From contig CAYYLL010000008.1 of NCBI GenBank assembly GCA_964472525.1, positions 1-64,000 of the forward strand: a stretch of DNA of 64,000 nucleotides, written 5' to 3'. The notes beneath the pieces were generated by a model. It had not been told where the DNA came from and made no database searches. It saw nothing but the letters and a program-made list of their open reading frames with translations. The translations under genes and the position numbers were made by a program. Positions 17,686 to 27,839 of the stretch are shown in pieces (position 1 is the first letter of the stretch; each line of letters opens with the position of its first letter). This DNA comes from SZUA-37 sp964472525. GTDB taxonomy: Bacteria; Pseudomonadota; Gammaproteobacteria; UBA6429; Thiohalophilaceae.

Positions 17686-18978
17686 ATGTCAACATCACTA
17701 ACTAACTCAGCAGCGTTATTTGAACAAGCCCAACAATGTATACCCGGCGGCGTTAATTCACCCGTACGTGCATTTAACGGCGTAGGTGGCACGCCCGTAT
17801 TTTTTAAATCGGCACAGGGTGCTTATGTTTTTGATGAGGACAAAAATAAATACATAGACTATGTTGCCTCATGGGGACCGATGATAGTAGGCCATGCACA
17901 TCCGGACGTTCTAACTGCCGTTGAAGTGGTGATGGAAAAGGGATTAAGCTTTGGTGCGCCTACCGAACTTGAAACCACCATGGCATGTAAAGTTTGTGAC
18001 ATTATCGACTCTATCGATCTGGTGCGTATGGTCAGTTCAGGCACCGAAGCCACAATGAGCGCATTGCGATTGGCTCGCGGTTACACTGGTCGTGAAAAAA
18101 TTATAAAATTTGAGGGGTGTTACCATGGCCATTCAGACTCGTTACTGGTTAAAGCTGGCTCTGGTGCACTCACTATGGGTGTTCCCACTTCCCCCGGCGT
18201 ACCGGCCGCCCTTGCCGAACTCACGTTAACCTTAAACTATAATGATATTGAACAGGTTAAGCAGACATTTGATAAAATCGGTAATGAAATTGCAGCGGTG
18301 ATTGTTGAGCCAGTTGCAGGAAATATGAATTGTATTCCACCTATCCCCGGTTTTCTTGAAGCACTAAGAGAAGAATGTACAAAACACGGTAGCGTTTTAA
18401 TTTTTGATGAAGTGATGACTGGATTCCGTGTTGCCTTAGGTGGCGCACAAAGCCATTACAATATCACCCCGGATTTAACGACTCTGGGTAAAGTGATTGG
18501 AGGAGGTATGCCTGTGGGTGCATTTGGTGGCAAACGTGAAATTATGCAACAAATAGCGCCCAGTGGGCCAATTTATCAAGCGGGGACACTCTCGGGTAAC
18601 CCGGTGGCAATGGCCGCCGGTCTTAAAAACCTGGAAATAATCAGCAATACTGGTTTTTATGAACGTTTAAATAAAAAAGTGGTGATGTTAACCGAGGGAT
18701 TAAAAAAACGTGCAGCAGCAACCGGGATCGGTTTAGCCACTAATGAAGTGGGTGGTATGTTTGGAGTATTCTTTACCGAAGCTGAACAGGTTAGTAACTT
18801 TGCCGAAGTATCACAATGTAATGTTGAGCGTTTTAAACATTTCTATCATGGTATGCTTGAGCAAGGTGTTTATCTCGCACCATCAGCCTATGAAGCCGGA
18901 TTTGTATCAAGTGCACATACCAATGAAGATATTGAGAAAACACTGGATGCAGCAGAAGCTGTATTCAAGACACTTTAA
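17686..18978 (+). CDS. hemL: glutamate-1-semialdehyde 2,1-aminomutase
   Basis: PLP-dependent enzyme that makes 5-aminolevulinate in the C5 heme pathway. The 430-residue protein has the N-terminal PGGVNSPVRAF, the GTEATMSALRLAR phosphate loop, FDEVMTGFR and the PLP lysine in TLGKVIGGGMPVGAFGG. Full length, last of the thiD-thiE-hemL operon. The repeat element copy 2 begins immediately at its stop codon. Confidence 0.97.
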   Translation: MSTSLTNSAALFEQAQQCIPGGVNSPVRAFNGVGGTPVFFKSAQGAYVFDEDKNKYIDYVASWGPMIVGHAHPDVLTAVEVVMEKGLSFGAPTELETTMACKVCDIIDSIDLVRMVSSGTEATMSALRLARGYTGREKIIKFEGCYHGHSDSLLVKAGSGALTMGVPTSPGVPAALAELTLTLNYNDIEQVKQTFDKIGNEIAAVIVEPVAGNMNCIPPIPGFLEALREECTKHGSVLIFDEVMTGFRVALGGAQSHYNITPDLTTLGKVIGGGMPVGAFGGKREIMQQIAPSGPIYQAGTLSGNPVAMAAGLKNLEIISNTGFYERLNKKVVMLTEGLKKRAAATGIGLATNEVGGMFGVFFTEAEQVSNFAEVSQCNVERFKHFYHGMLEQGVYLAPSAYEAGFVSSAHTNEDIEKTLDAAEAVFKTL

Positions 18979-19068
18979 AATCAATTATATATCGTCAAAG
19001 GGGGTATACACCCCGTTGGAAACCCTATTGATTTTGTTCCCATCGCAAGTAGACGGGGAAATTAGATT
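18979..19068. repeat. intergenic repeat element, copy 2
   Basis: Second copy of the element at 3698-3786, beginning in the hemL stop region and ending at the stop of the exported hydrolase gene. The first 19 bases and the terminal TTAGATTA are identical; the hairpin is GGGG-TATACA-CCCC here. Differences between the copies fall in loops and in the A/T-flanked middle block. Confidence 0.75.
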
Positions 19069-20473
19069 ATATCTTGCCCTCTAGAGTAAAATCTTTATAA
19101 CGATGCAAAGGACGACCATTTTCGGTACAAACCGAGAACACCGCATCACTCTGACCAAAGTTATTAACCGCTGCCACGTTAATTTTAAAATCAACACCCG
19201 CAACATCAATATGGCTACGAACCGTTTGAATACCTATATTGGCGGTAATATTGCTACTAGTTGCGTTTAACGTTGAGTCAAATAAAATAACTCCGATATC
19301 TTTTGAAATAATCTGACTTGTATCCATCTTGATAGTCGAGTCTTTTGCCACTATCGAGCCAATATTGGCATTTTTAATAATCGCTTTCCTGCAATTTGTT
19401 AGCTCGATACGCAGGTAGTTACCAGTAAATGTTTTTTCAAATTCATTATTACATTGCCCAACCCGATTAGAATTTCTAAATAATGGAAACCGCCAGTACT
19501 TAGTACTTAACTCAAACTCAGGCTGTCTAAAATGTGTAAGCATCAACTTATTAAATTCAATCGGTTGATCTGCCATAGACGAATGAGCAGAACGTGTTAA
19601 CACCCGCATATAGGCTTTTTGCATTCGTACCTTTAATATTTCCCCCGTTCGTATTGGCGTGACAAAATCATATAGTCCCCAAATAATCAGGGTTGGTATT
19701 TTATTCGTTCGAATTGCGCCGCTAAAGTCTTCTGTTGATACAGCAACACTGGCAATGGGTATTGAATTGCCGTTTAGAATAATACGTCGTAATTCAGGAA
19801 CCCGTAGTGCATCACGGACATCAATGGGTAACCAGTCCAGATTCTGAAAAAAATCATTGGCTAGCTCCTGCATGATAGGCATACCTTGTAAATCAGGAAA
19901 TGCCCAATCGGTTACACGCTGCAATGCATTTAGCCATTTAAACGCAATACTTTTTGCATAAGAATATTGGTGTAACACTCCCCCGACATCAGCTAGAATT
20001 AAGCGCTTTATATCTACGGGATACATTGCACTATAACGCAATGCGATGGTACCACCCATGGAGTGCCCCATTAAATAAAAAGGTTTACCAATATACTTTT
20101 TAGTTACATAGTGAACAAATTTTGCATAGTTTGTTGGTGTATACAGTTTATTACCACGAGACGATTGACCAAAGCCCGGCAGGTCAAAGCTCAACACATG
20201 ATATTGACTTTTTAGAACCTTGATTTGTTTATACCAACTGGCTGCTTCTGCATTTAAACCATGCACTAAAACAACTGTTTCATCCGCATCTCTATTAATT
20301 TCATAGATACATGCCCGACCATTAAAAATAGGCTCAGCTATACAGTTTTTGTGCATACCAAGATCTTGTAAATTTTTAACATGGATTTGGCTAGACGTTG
20401 CGACATCTGCCATTGCATTATTTAAAAACAAGACCGAAATTACAAATAATATTAATAAAAATTGTTTATACAT
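19067..20473 (-). CDS. exported alpha/beta hydrolase with C-terminal beta-helix-like domain
   Basis: A 468-residue protein with a signal peptide (about 1-22, ending AMA). The alpha/beta-hydrolase domain (about 60-320) shows LVHGLNAEAASW, the nucleophile elbow GHSMGG, an acid in WGLYDFVTP and a His in RSAHSSM, so the Ser-Asp-His triad looks complete. The last 115 or so residues are different: repeating short strands such as IIKNANIGSIVAKDSTIKM suggest a right-handed beta-helix or stacked strands. Substrate unknown; a lipase or esterase acting in the periplasm or outside is likely. It is transcribed divergently from the DedA-type gene. Confidence 0.8.
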   Translation of the reverse strand: MYKQFLLILFVISVLFLNNAMADVATSSQIHVKNLQDLGMHKNCIAEPIFNGRACIYEINRDADETVVLVHGLNAEAASWYKQIKVLKSQYHVLSFDLPGFGQSSRGNKLYTPTNYAKFVHYVTKKYIGKPFYLMGHSMGGTIALRYSAMYPVDIKRLILADVGGVLHQYSYAKSIAFKWLNALQRVTDWAFPDLQGMPIMQELANDFFQNLDWLPIDVRDALRVPELRRIILNGNSIPIASVAVSTEDFSGAIRTNKIPTLIIWGLYDFVTPIRTGEILKVRMQKAYMRVLTRSAHSSMADQPIEFNKLMLTHFRQPEFELSTKYWRFPLFRNSNRVGQCNNEFEKTFTGNYLRIELTNCRKAIIKNANIGSIVAKDSTIKMDTSQIISKDIGVILFDSTLNATSSNITANIGIQTVRSHIDVAGVDFKINVAAVNNFGQSDAVFSVCTENGRPLHRYKDFTLEGKI

Positions 20474-20542
20474 ATTCTATTTATAAATTACATTCAAGAA
20501 GACTTCACTAAATAACCCAAAACACGTTAATATATTCTCATC

Positions 20543-22543
20543 ATGGCGATTAACAGTCTAGAAATATTTCTCAATTGGATGACCCAGCACACAATATGGG
20601 TCAATGTTTTTATATTTATAATCGCTATGAGCGAATCTATGCTCGTTATTGGTTTAATTGTACCGGGATTTCTTTTAATGGTTGGCTTTGGTGCGTTAAT
20701 TGCTACAGGACACCTTGAATTTTGGCCAACAACATTGATCGCCATAGCCGGTGGAATTTCTGGCGATGCACTCAGTTACTGGCTAGGAAAACACTACCAG
20801 CAACAATTACAACGTATGTGGCCACTGTCGCGTTATCCAACCTTAATTACTCAGGGGCAAATATTTTTTAAAAAACACGGTAAAAAAAGTATTGCGTTAG
20901 GCCGTTTTTTTGGGCCATTGCGAGCTATCGTTCCCACCATTGCAGGCATGTCAAATATGCCAACAACACAATTTTATTTTTCAAATATTCTTTCCGCCAT
21001 GGTTTGGGCCCCACTGTATTTATTACCCGGCATTCTCTTTGGTATGTCACTGCAACTAGCCAAAGAATTTGCCGGTCAACTTGTGTTCTTAATCGTAGTC
21101 ATTATAGTCTTAATGCTTGTCGTGACACATGCAATTCGTAGTCTCTATGGTTGGTTAGCTCCACAGGCAGATGTATTATCCTATCGTCTTCTTATCTGGT
21201 CGCGGAATCATCCTATTATAGGGGCAATGCCCAATAGCTTGGTCAATCCACAACAATCAGAAATTCGCGCTCTAACGGGGTTGGGGGTTTTATTATCCAT
21301 AAGCAGCCTTATCCTTATTATCCTAAACCATTATTTATTTAATACTTTATTCCTGAATAATATTAATGTTTTTATTAACAAACAGTTTGTATTGCTACAC
21401 CATCCGATCACAACTGATATTGCTATATTTTTTAATTATCTTGGTAGCTACACTATAATATTAAGCAGTATCTCTCTGTTTGCAATCTGGAATTTTTATA
21501 TCCGAAATTATAAAGCTGTTTTTTTTATACTTGCCGGGTTACTTCTACCTTTAATCACTATGCTATTAGTTAATATTTTCAGTTTATCCTTTAATTCTTT
21601 CGCCCAACACTATCATGGAATAACACATTCTTTATTTATATTCACTGTCAGTGTCTATGGTTTTATCGCTATCTGTTTTGCTAAAGGACTTGGTAAAAAA
21701 TTCAGTCTTATCATTTATACACTGGTTATTTTGTTTTTATTAATCATTGCTTTTGCACAGCTATATATGGGTACTCAGGTATTTTCAACACTACTGGGGC
21801 ATTTCTTTTTTGGGCTGATTTGGGTTTCTATTTTAGGTATTGCCTATCGACGCCATCCTGCCTCCGTTATCAAAACTAAAAAACCTTTATTAACCACTAT
21901 TGTAAGTCTGGCAGGATTAGCATTACTTGTTATTATTTTTAGTACTAATATTAATATACCAACTGAAAAAACACTTCAGCAAAGAACCCGTTTTATTATT
22001 GGTTACAACGCATGGCTTGAATCGGGCTGGAAAATATTACCCGAATTTAGAAACGATATTAGAGCCGACCAGAAGCAACCAATGAATTTACAATGGTCTG
22101 CTGATAAAAAAACCATTATTAAAACCCTTAGAGCTAGCCAGTGGCTGCCAGTTCATAATACAACCACCATGTACTTTAATTGGTTACAAAATATATCAAA
22201 CCCATTAAAGTTACCCATAGTTAAACATATCCATAATGGTCAATACAATCAACTCATCTTTAGCAAACAAATGCCCGACAAACGTTTAGCCATTATTCGA
22301 TTGTGGACATCTGGTTATTACACTCGGAACAAATACATTAAAAAACAGTTATGGATAGGTGAAATTGCTTTTTCAAAGATTACCTATACGCCTTTTCTTA
22401 ACTATTTAACAACCGTTCATGCATATAAGAACACGATTGAACTTTTACAAAAAAATCTTGATGCACCATATGCAGTACGTAGCTATTCGCTTAATTCAAA
22501 AATAAAGAATAATTGGGATGGGAAGATATTACTAATTAAGTAA
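20543..22543 (+). CDS. DedA-family membrane protein with PAP2-like and LssY-C-like regions
   Basis: A 666-residue inner-membrane protein in three parts. Residues 1-210 are a DedA/VTT domain (GRFFGPLRAIVPTIAGMSNM), a family linked to lipid flipping such as undecaprenyl phosphate or phosphatidylethanolamine. Residues about 240-450 resemble a PAP2 phosphatase by hydrophobic layout, but the PSGH motif reads GITHS and the last motif lacks its Arg and Asp, so catalysis is doubtful. Residues about 470-660 form a soluble domain like the LssY C-terminus. No Shine-Dalgarno is evident before the ATG. Other members of this architecture keep an active PAP2 part. Confidence 0.8.
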   Translation: MAINSLEIFLNWMTQHTIWVNVFIFIIAMSESMLVIGLIVPGFLLMVGFGALIATGHLEFWPTTLIAIAGGISGDALSYWLGKHYQQQLQRMWPLSRYPTLITQGQIFFKKHGKKSIALGRFFGPLRAIVPTIAGMSNMPTTQFYFSNILSAMVWAPLYLLPGILFGMSLQLAKEFAGQLVFLIVVIIVLMLVVTHAIRSLYGWLAPQADVLSYRLLIWSRNHPIIGAMPNSLVNPQQSEIRALTGLGVLLSISSLILIILNHYLFNTLFLNNINVFINKQFVLLHHPITTDIAIFFNYLGSYTIILSSISLFAIWNFYIRNYKAVFFILAGLLLPLITMLLVNIFSLSFNSFAQHYHGITHSLFIFTVSVYGFIAICFAKGLGKKFSLIIYTLVILFLLIIAFAQLYMGTQVFSTLLGHFFFGLIWVSILGIAYRRHPASVIKTKKPLLTTIVSLAGLALLVIIFSTNINIPTEKTLQQRTRFIIGYNAWLESGWKILPEFRNDIRADQKQPMNLQWSADKKTIIKTLRASQWLPVHNTTTMYFNWLQNISNPLKLPIVKHIHNGQYNQLIFSKQMPDKRLAIIRLWTSGYYTRNKYIKKQLWIGEIAFSKITYTPFLNYLTTVHAYKNTIELLQKNLDAPYAVRSYSLNSKIKNNWDGKILLIK

Positions 22544-22552
22544 TAATCCAGT

Positions 22553-23128
22553 TCAGTGTTTCACATCTTTCAATATAAATTCTATCTTAGCAAGGCGTTC
22601 CATTATATTATCACTTTCAAGTAATGCCTGTTTTACTTCTAACTCTGTTGGTAATAATTCAATTAAACGCGCAGAGATCCATTCAATATTATCAGTATGT
22701 CGTGGAATTGTTTTAAATGGTGGGTCGAGTTGATCGAGTATCTGTTCTAGAATTGGAATAAAGTATTTATTTTCATCATTAACATCCAATGGAGCCATAT
22801 TTTCAATTACTTCAATATTAGCTGTCATTAGCTGTGAATTACTCACTTGGGTATCTTTAACCCTGAAGCGTTGAGTTGCCGTTAACGTGATCCCTAATAA
22901 GCCATCAGTACGCTTGTGCCAATATGTGATCTCCGATATTGATCCTACATCATATATCTCAGGCGCAGCCCCTACTTCGTCACCATTTTTAATTAGCACA
23001 ACTCCGATTGGCGTTTCTGTTTTCATCGAATAACTAATCATATCCAGATAACGTGGCTCAAACACACGTAAAGGCAACGGCCCGCCCGGAAACAAAACAG
23101 TATTCAGTGGAAACAATGGAATGTTCAT
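22553..23128 (-). CDS. LON substrate-binding domain protein
   Basis: A 191-residue protein corresponding to the N-terminal domain of Lon protease without ATPase or peptidase parts. It starts with the signature IPLFPLNTVLFPGGPLPLRVFEPRY and includes GVVLIKNGDEVG. Such stand-alone proteins occur widely beside ubiX and mpl in gammaproteobacteria; their role is unknown, possibly substrate recognition. It is convergent with the DedA-type gene with a nine-base gap. Confidence 0.92.
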   Translation of the reverse strand: MNIPLFPLNTVLFPGGPLPLRVFEPRYLDMISYSMKTETPIGVVLIKNGDEVGAAPEIYDVGSISEITYWHKRTDGLLGITLTATQRFRVKDTQVSNSQLMTANIEVIENMAPLDVNDENKYFIPILEQILDQLDPPFKTIPRHTDNIEWISARLIELLPTELEVKQALLESDNIMERLAKIEFILKDVKH

Positions 23129-23252
23129 TAAAAAATAATAACCTTTTGTGTAACTTAAATAATATTCAACTATTAAAGGCTTATAATTTTATCCTGTCAA
23201 GTTTGCCCATAAAATAACAATCAAAGTAGTTATTCAAAACGTTGAAAGTAAA

Positions 23253-23867
23253 TTAAGTATCGAGCCCCCAACGTCGCAATAAAGTATGTTCAACACCAAT
23301 ATGATCCAAAATTCGGGCAACCACAAAATCAACTAAGTCTGTAACACCCTTCGGGTTTTGATAAAAGCCTGGATTCGCAGGCATAATCGTGACACCTAAC
23401 TGTGCTAGCTTTAACATATTCTCTAAATGAATCGCTGAGAATGGCATTTCCCGTACCACTAACATCAATTTTCGTTGTTCTTTAATCATCACGTCAGCCG
23501 CACGTTGCATAAGGTTATTACTCGCACCCTGTGCAATCGCAGAAAGTGTTCCAGTTGTGCAGGGGCAAACAATCATATGCTCGGCCTTATGTGAACCACT
23601 TGCAACCGGTGAACTCCACTGCTCTCGGCCATAAACCAGTATTTGATCGGGTTTTGCCCGATAATATTCGGTTAAATATGTTTGAGCTTCTTGCGGCCGT
23701 GAAGGTATATCTAAATCGGTTTCCATTGCAAAAACAGCCTGAGCCGCTTTTGAAATTAAAAAATAGACTTGGCGATTGTCATTTACTAATGTTTCTAACA
23801 AACGGAGTCCATAACAGGCGCCAGATGCACCGGTCATTGCTAAAATTATGGGGGCCGAATAACTCAT
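23253..23867 (-). CDS. ubiX: flavin prenyltransferase UbiX
   Basis: Makes prenylated FMN, the cofactor of UbiD decarboxylase in ubiquinone synthesis. The 204-residue protein carries the FMN-binding TGASGACYGLRLLETL, the CPCTTGTLSAIAQGASNNL block and VVREMPFSAIHLENML. It lies between mpl and the LON-domain gene on the minus strand, a conserved neighbourhood. Confidence 0.96.
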   Translation of the reverse strand: MSYSAPIILAMTGASGACYGLRLLETLVNDNRQVYFLISKAAQAVFAMETDLDIPSRPQEAQTYLTEYYRAKPDQILVYGREQWSSPVASGSHKAEHMIVCPCTTGTLSAIAQGASNNLMQRAADVMIKEQRKLMLVVREMPFSAIHLENMLKLAQLGVTIMPANPGFYQNPKGVTDLVDFVVARILDHIGVEHTLLRRWGLDT

Positions 23868-23896
23868 TCAACAAAGCTCAATTTAACTCAAGGGTT

Positions 23897-25270
23897 TTAG
23901 TTTAGCATAGTTAGCAGTTTCTGATGGATACCCGAGAAACTGCCATTACTCATAATTAACACATGATCACCAGGTTTAACCGTTGCAACGAGCTTATCTA
24001 ATAAGGCATCAACACTACTCTCAACATCACTCTGTTTTAAAACCATCAAGGCATCCGCTAAATCCCATTGTAAATTTTCTGCTTGTAATGCAAACACACT
24101 GTCTGCTAATTGCAGTGATTCTGCCAGTGTTTTTGCGTGAACTCCCTGCTTCATGGTATTTGAGCGTGGCTCCAATACGGCAATAATACGTTGTGAACCA
24201 ACTTGACGGCGCAAACCATCCAATGTCGTTTTAATCGCAGTCGGGTGGTGGGCAAAATCATCATACACGGTGATACCATTAACAACGCCTCGCACTTCCA
24301 TACGTCGTTTGATGCCTTCAAACTGGGCTAATGTTTCGATTGCATGTTGAGGGGTAATACCAATATGCCGTGCGGCAATAATTGCAGCTAAGCCGTTAAA
24401 CATATTATGTCGGCCAATTAAGTCCCATTTAACCGTCCCCAGATTTTGCCCCTGATGCAATACTTTAAACTGCGAGTAATCGTCTTTTACCGCTTTGCAC
24501 TGCCAGTCAATGCTATCCTGAGCAGTATTTATATTTTCGTCATCCGTAAAAATAGCGGTAGGTGTCCAACACCCTTGTTGTAAAACTTCACTCAAGTATT
24601 TTTCATTCTGAGGATAAATGACTAAACCGTTTTCAGGTACGGTGCGAATTAAATGATGAAACTGAGTTTGAATAGCTTTTATATTCTCAAAAATATCAGC
24701 ATGATCAAACTCTAGATTATTCAGTATAACGGTTCGAGGATGATAATGAATAAACTTGGAGCGCTTATCAAAAAAAGCCGTATCGTATTCATCCGCTTCA
24801 ATCACAAAAAAGTCAGAGTCTCCTAAACTGGCTGACATGCCAAAATTCTTTGCCACACCCCCAATTAAAAAACCGGGTTTCATCCCATTGGCTTCTAAAA
24901 TCCAAGCAAGCATACTACTGGTTGTTGTTTTGCCATGCGTACCGGCAACCGCAAGTACCCAACGCTGCTGTAAAACATGTTCAGCTAACCACTGTGGCCC
25001 GGAAATATAGGGAATATTGTTATTTAACACATATTCGACTGCCGGATTACCACGTGAAAGTGCATTGCCGATAACAACCATATCCGGTTGTGGTTTAAAT
25101 TGTGAAATATTAAACCCCTGAATAATATCAATGCCGTGTTCTTCCAACAGGGTACTCATAGGTGGGTATACATTGAGATCACTCCCCGTTACCTTGTGCC
25201 CCAAACCGCGTGCAAGGGCGGCTATTCCCCCCATGAATGTGCCACAGATACCAAGTATATGAATATGCAT
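23897..25270 (-). CDS. mpl: UDP-MurNAc tripeptide ligase Mpl
   Basis: Cytoplasmic murein-recycling ligase that rejoins L-Ala-D-Glu-meso-DAP to UDP-MurNAc. The 457-residue Mur-ligase fold has the N-terminal ILGICGTFMGGIA, the ATP loop GTHGKTTT, the DEYDTAFFDKRSKF block and VYDDFAHHPTAI. The frame runs upstream to 25312, but ATG at 25270 gives the standard start MHIHILG. With anmK and the M23 peptidase it makes a second recycling function in the window. Confidence 0.95.
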   Translation of the reverse strand: MHIHILGICGTFMGGIAALARGLGHKVTGSDLNVYPPMSTLLEEHGIDIIQGFNISQFKPQPDMVVIGNALSRGNPAVEYVLNNNIPYISGPQWLAEHVLQQRWVLAVAGTHGKTTTSSMLAWILEANGMKPGFLIGGVAKNFGMSASLGDSDFFVIEADEYDTAFFDKRSKFIHYHPRTVILNNLEFDHADIFENIKAIQTQFHHLIRTVPENGLVIYPQNEKYLSEVLQQGCWTPTAIFTDDENINTAQDSIDWQCKAVKDDYSQFKVLHQGQNLGTVKWDLIGRHNMFNGLAAIIAARHIGITPQHAIETLAQFEGIKRRMEVRGVVNGITVYDDFAHHPTAIKTTLDGLRRQVGSQRIIAVLEPRSNTMKQGVHAKTLAESLQLADSVFALQAENLQWDLADALMVLKQSDVESSVDALLDKLVATVKPGDHVLIMSNGSFSGIHQKLLTMLN

Positions 25271-25367
25271 TGAGATTCTCTGCCAATATAAACTAGAATA
25301 AATTAACAACAAATTATGTAATAATTTGCTATCTTACTGACAAATAAAGCCCATTAAAAGAAACATT

Positions 25368-26546
25368 ATGCCAACAACACATCAAACCACATCAAATCAT
25401 CAGTTTAGTTATATTGATAACAATAATGACCTGCAAACATATTGTGATTCTATTAAAGAATCAACAACATTATTCATTGATACCGAATTTATTCGTGAAA
25501 AGACCTATGCGCCCATATTATGTCTTATCCAGATCGCCAGCGAAGATACACTCGCCTGTATTGATCCGCTCACAATTACAAACCTTGAACCTTTTCTCGA
25601 ACTCATTTATAACGATTCCATTACCAAGGTCTTTCATGCGGCAAGGCAAGACCTCGAAATATTTTATAACCTGCGACAAACAGCACCCAAACCCGTATTT
25701 GATACTCAAATAGCAGCCAGTCTTCTCGGCCATGCTGACCAAATTGGTTATGGTAATCTAGTTAATGCCATCGTTAAAATTAATCTGGATAAGAAATATG
25801 CACGCACCGACTGGACTCAACGCCCGCTTAGTAGCGAACAGCTTGAATATGCAATCAACGATGTTATTTATTTGCGTGATATTTATAAAATTATTTGCCA
25901 ACAACTCACTCAGCATAACCGTCTGCAATGGCTAAACGATGATTTTGAGTTATTAACCTCCGATTCAACCTTTAAAGTATCGCCCGAAAAAATATGGCGC
26001 AAAGTTAAAGGCCACAACAAACTAGGAGGCTTACAACGTGCCGTATTACAAGACCTTGCCGCATGGCGCGAACAACGAGCTATTCAGTCTAACAAACCCC
26101 GCAAATGGATACTCAGTGACGATGTATTACTCAGCCTTGCCCAGCATCAACCTAACTCCAATGTGCAGTTGGCAAAGATCAGGGGATTAACCGACAATAT
26201 TATAAAAAATTCGGGGGCAGCACTTATTAATGTTATTAAAGAATCATTGCAACTTCCAAAAGAATCTTGGCCCACTCTGCCTAAATTAATTAAAACCACA
26301 ACACAACAAAATGCGCTAATTGACTGTATGATGGCCATTGTGCGACTTTGCGCAGCAAAAGAGAACATATCTAGCAGTATGCTTTGCTCAAGAAAAGATC
26401 TTGAAAAATGGCTTATAAATGATGAGTCCATCGCTTTATTGTCAGGCTGGCGCAAACAATTGGCGGGGAAACAGGTTGCCGATTTTTTAAATGGAGAACT
26501 AAGCTTATCAAGTGATGCAAATAAACTAAGACTGATACAAAAATAA
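25368..26546 (+). CDS. rnd: ribonuclease D
   Basis: 3'-5' exoribonuclease for tRNA and other stable RNA 3' ends. The 392-residue protein has the DEDD exonuclease acids in FIDTEFIRE, HAARQDLEIF and the YARTDWTQRPL...YAINDVIYL segment, then HRDC-type helical domains (about 215-380). Full length. The cardiolipin synthase gene begins ten bases after its stop, so the two are probably cotranscribed. Confidence 0.94.
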   Translation: MPTTHQTTSNHQFSYIDNNNDLQTYCDSIKESTTLFIDTEFIREKTYAPILCLIQIASEDTLACIDPLTITNLEPFLELIYNDSITKVFHAARQDLEIFYNLRQTAPKPVFDTQIAASLLGHADQIGYGNLVNAIVKINLDKKYARTDWTQRPLSSEQLEYAINDVIYLRDIYKIICQQLTQHNRLQWLNDDFELLTSDSTFKVSPEKIWRKVKGHNKLGGLQRAVLQDLAAWREQRAIQSNKPRKWILSDDVLLSLAQHQPNSNVQLAKIRGLTDNIIKNSGAALINVIKESLQLPKESWPTLPKLIKTTTQQNALIDCMMAIVRLCAAKENISSSMLCSRKDLEKWLINDESIALLSGWRKQLAGKQVADFLNGELSLSSDANKLRLIQK

Positions 26547-26555
26547 TAATGTCGT

Positions 26556-27752
26556 ATGTCCAAACAACACCTTATTAAAAAAATAAAACAACGTAGCCAA
26601 CGTTATTTTCGTTACAGGTTTAATTACACTGCAAAAGAAAATAATACTTACCAATTATTGACTGAAGGTAACCAATTCTATCCAGCTATGCTCGAGGTGA
26701 TTGAGCAAGCAAAATCCTATATTTATATTATTCAATATATTTTTGAGACCAGTCTCACCTCGGAAAAATTTATTAACTCACTTATTCAGGCGAAAAAACG
26801 TGGGATAGAAATTTATATTATTCTTGACGCATATGGTTCAAAAGGCCTCAGCGTACAAGAAAGACAACAATTTATTAATGCAGGTATTCAACTTTATTTT
26901 TTTAATCCTTTACGTAGTCATCACCTGATTAAATTTTTATACCGCGATCACCGGAAGCTACTTGTTATCGATGGTAAAACGGCTTTCATTGGCGGCGCAG
27001 GTATTTGTGATGATTATAATTTCCCTTTAGAACATTCTAAAAGCTGGCTGGATATTGTTATCAAAGTATCGGGGCCGCTCGCTCTTGATTGTGCCTGTTT
27101 ATTTAAACAACAACTAAAAATTAATTCTAAAGATACCCTGTTCATCGAAGATAAAATAACATCGCGCAATCTCACGCTAAACCCGTTGCAAGGTCGATTA
27201 TTAAGTTCTAAAACATGGCATCATAATGAGATACAACGCGCTATTTTGGCTGCAATAAGTAAAGCAACACAACGCATCTGGATTACTACACCTTACTTTG
27301 TACCCACAAGAAAACTACGGAACCAATTAAAAGCAGCGGCACGTCGAGGTTGCGATGTACGTTTATTACTACCTGGAGACAACTCTGATCATCCATGGGT
27401 AAACCAAATAGCACGACAACAGTATAGCCGTTTACTTAAAAACCATATTCATATCTTTGAATGCCAGAATAGATTCACACATGCCAAAGCTATTTTATGT
27501 GATGACTGGGTTTGCATTGGTTCAAATAATTTGGATAGATGGAACCAAAAATTTAATCTTGAATTAAATATTGAGGTGCAATCCACACAACTACCAAAAC
27601 AACTCTATCATTTTTTTGAGAAAAATTTTTCTCAATCCCAACAAATAAGCAAAGTTTTATGGGGAAAAAGACCATGGATGCAGCGAGTAAAAGAAGGATT
27701 CTGGAGTAGGGTTGCTATATGGACTGAACGCTTTATGAATAATATTAAATAA
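26556..27752 (+). CDS. clsB: cardiolipin synthase B-like phospholipase D protein
   Basis: A 398-residue two-HKD enzyme expected to make cardiolipin by phosphatidyl transfer at the inner membrane. The catalytic motifs are HRKLLVID and HAKAILCD, each followed by the usual IGGAGI and GSNNLD segments. There is no N-terminal membrane helix, which fits ClsB better than ClsA. Located right after rnd. Specific donor lipid cannot be assigned. Confidence 0.88.
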   Translation: MSKQHLIKKIKQRSQRYFRYRFNYTAKENNTYQLLTEGNQFYPAMLEVIEQAKSYIYIIQYIFETSLTSEKFINSLIQAKKRGIEIYIILDAYGSKGLSVQERQQFINAGIQLYFFNPLRSHHLIKFLYRDHRKLLVIDGKTAFIGGAGICDDYNFPLEHSKSWLDIVIKVSGPLALDCACLFKQQLKINSKDTLFIEDKITSRNLTLNPLQGRLLSSKTWHHNEIQRAILAAISKATQRIWITTPYFVPTRKLRNQLKAAARRGCDVRLLLPGDNSDHPWVNQIARQQYSRLLKNHIHIFECQNRFTHAKAILCDDWVCIGSNNLDRWNQKFNLELNIEVQSTQLPKQLYHFFEKNFSQSQQISKVLWGKRPWMQRVKEGFWSRVAIWTERFMNNIK

Positions 27753-27839
27753 AAATACAATCACTACCTATTTTAATTTACTTCATAAAAAATTTAGACA
27801 GGATATTTAAAAAATTGATTCATTTTTGTAATATATTAC

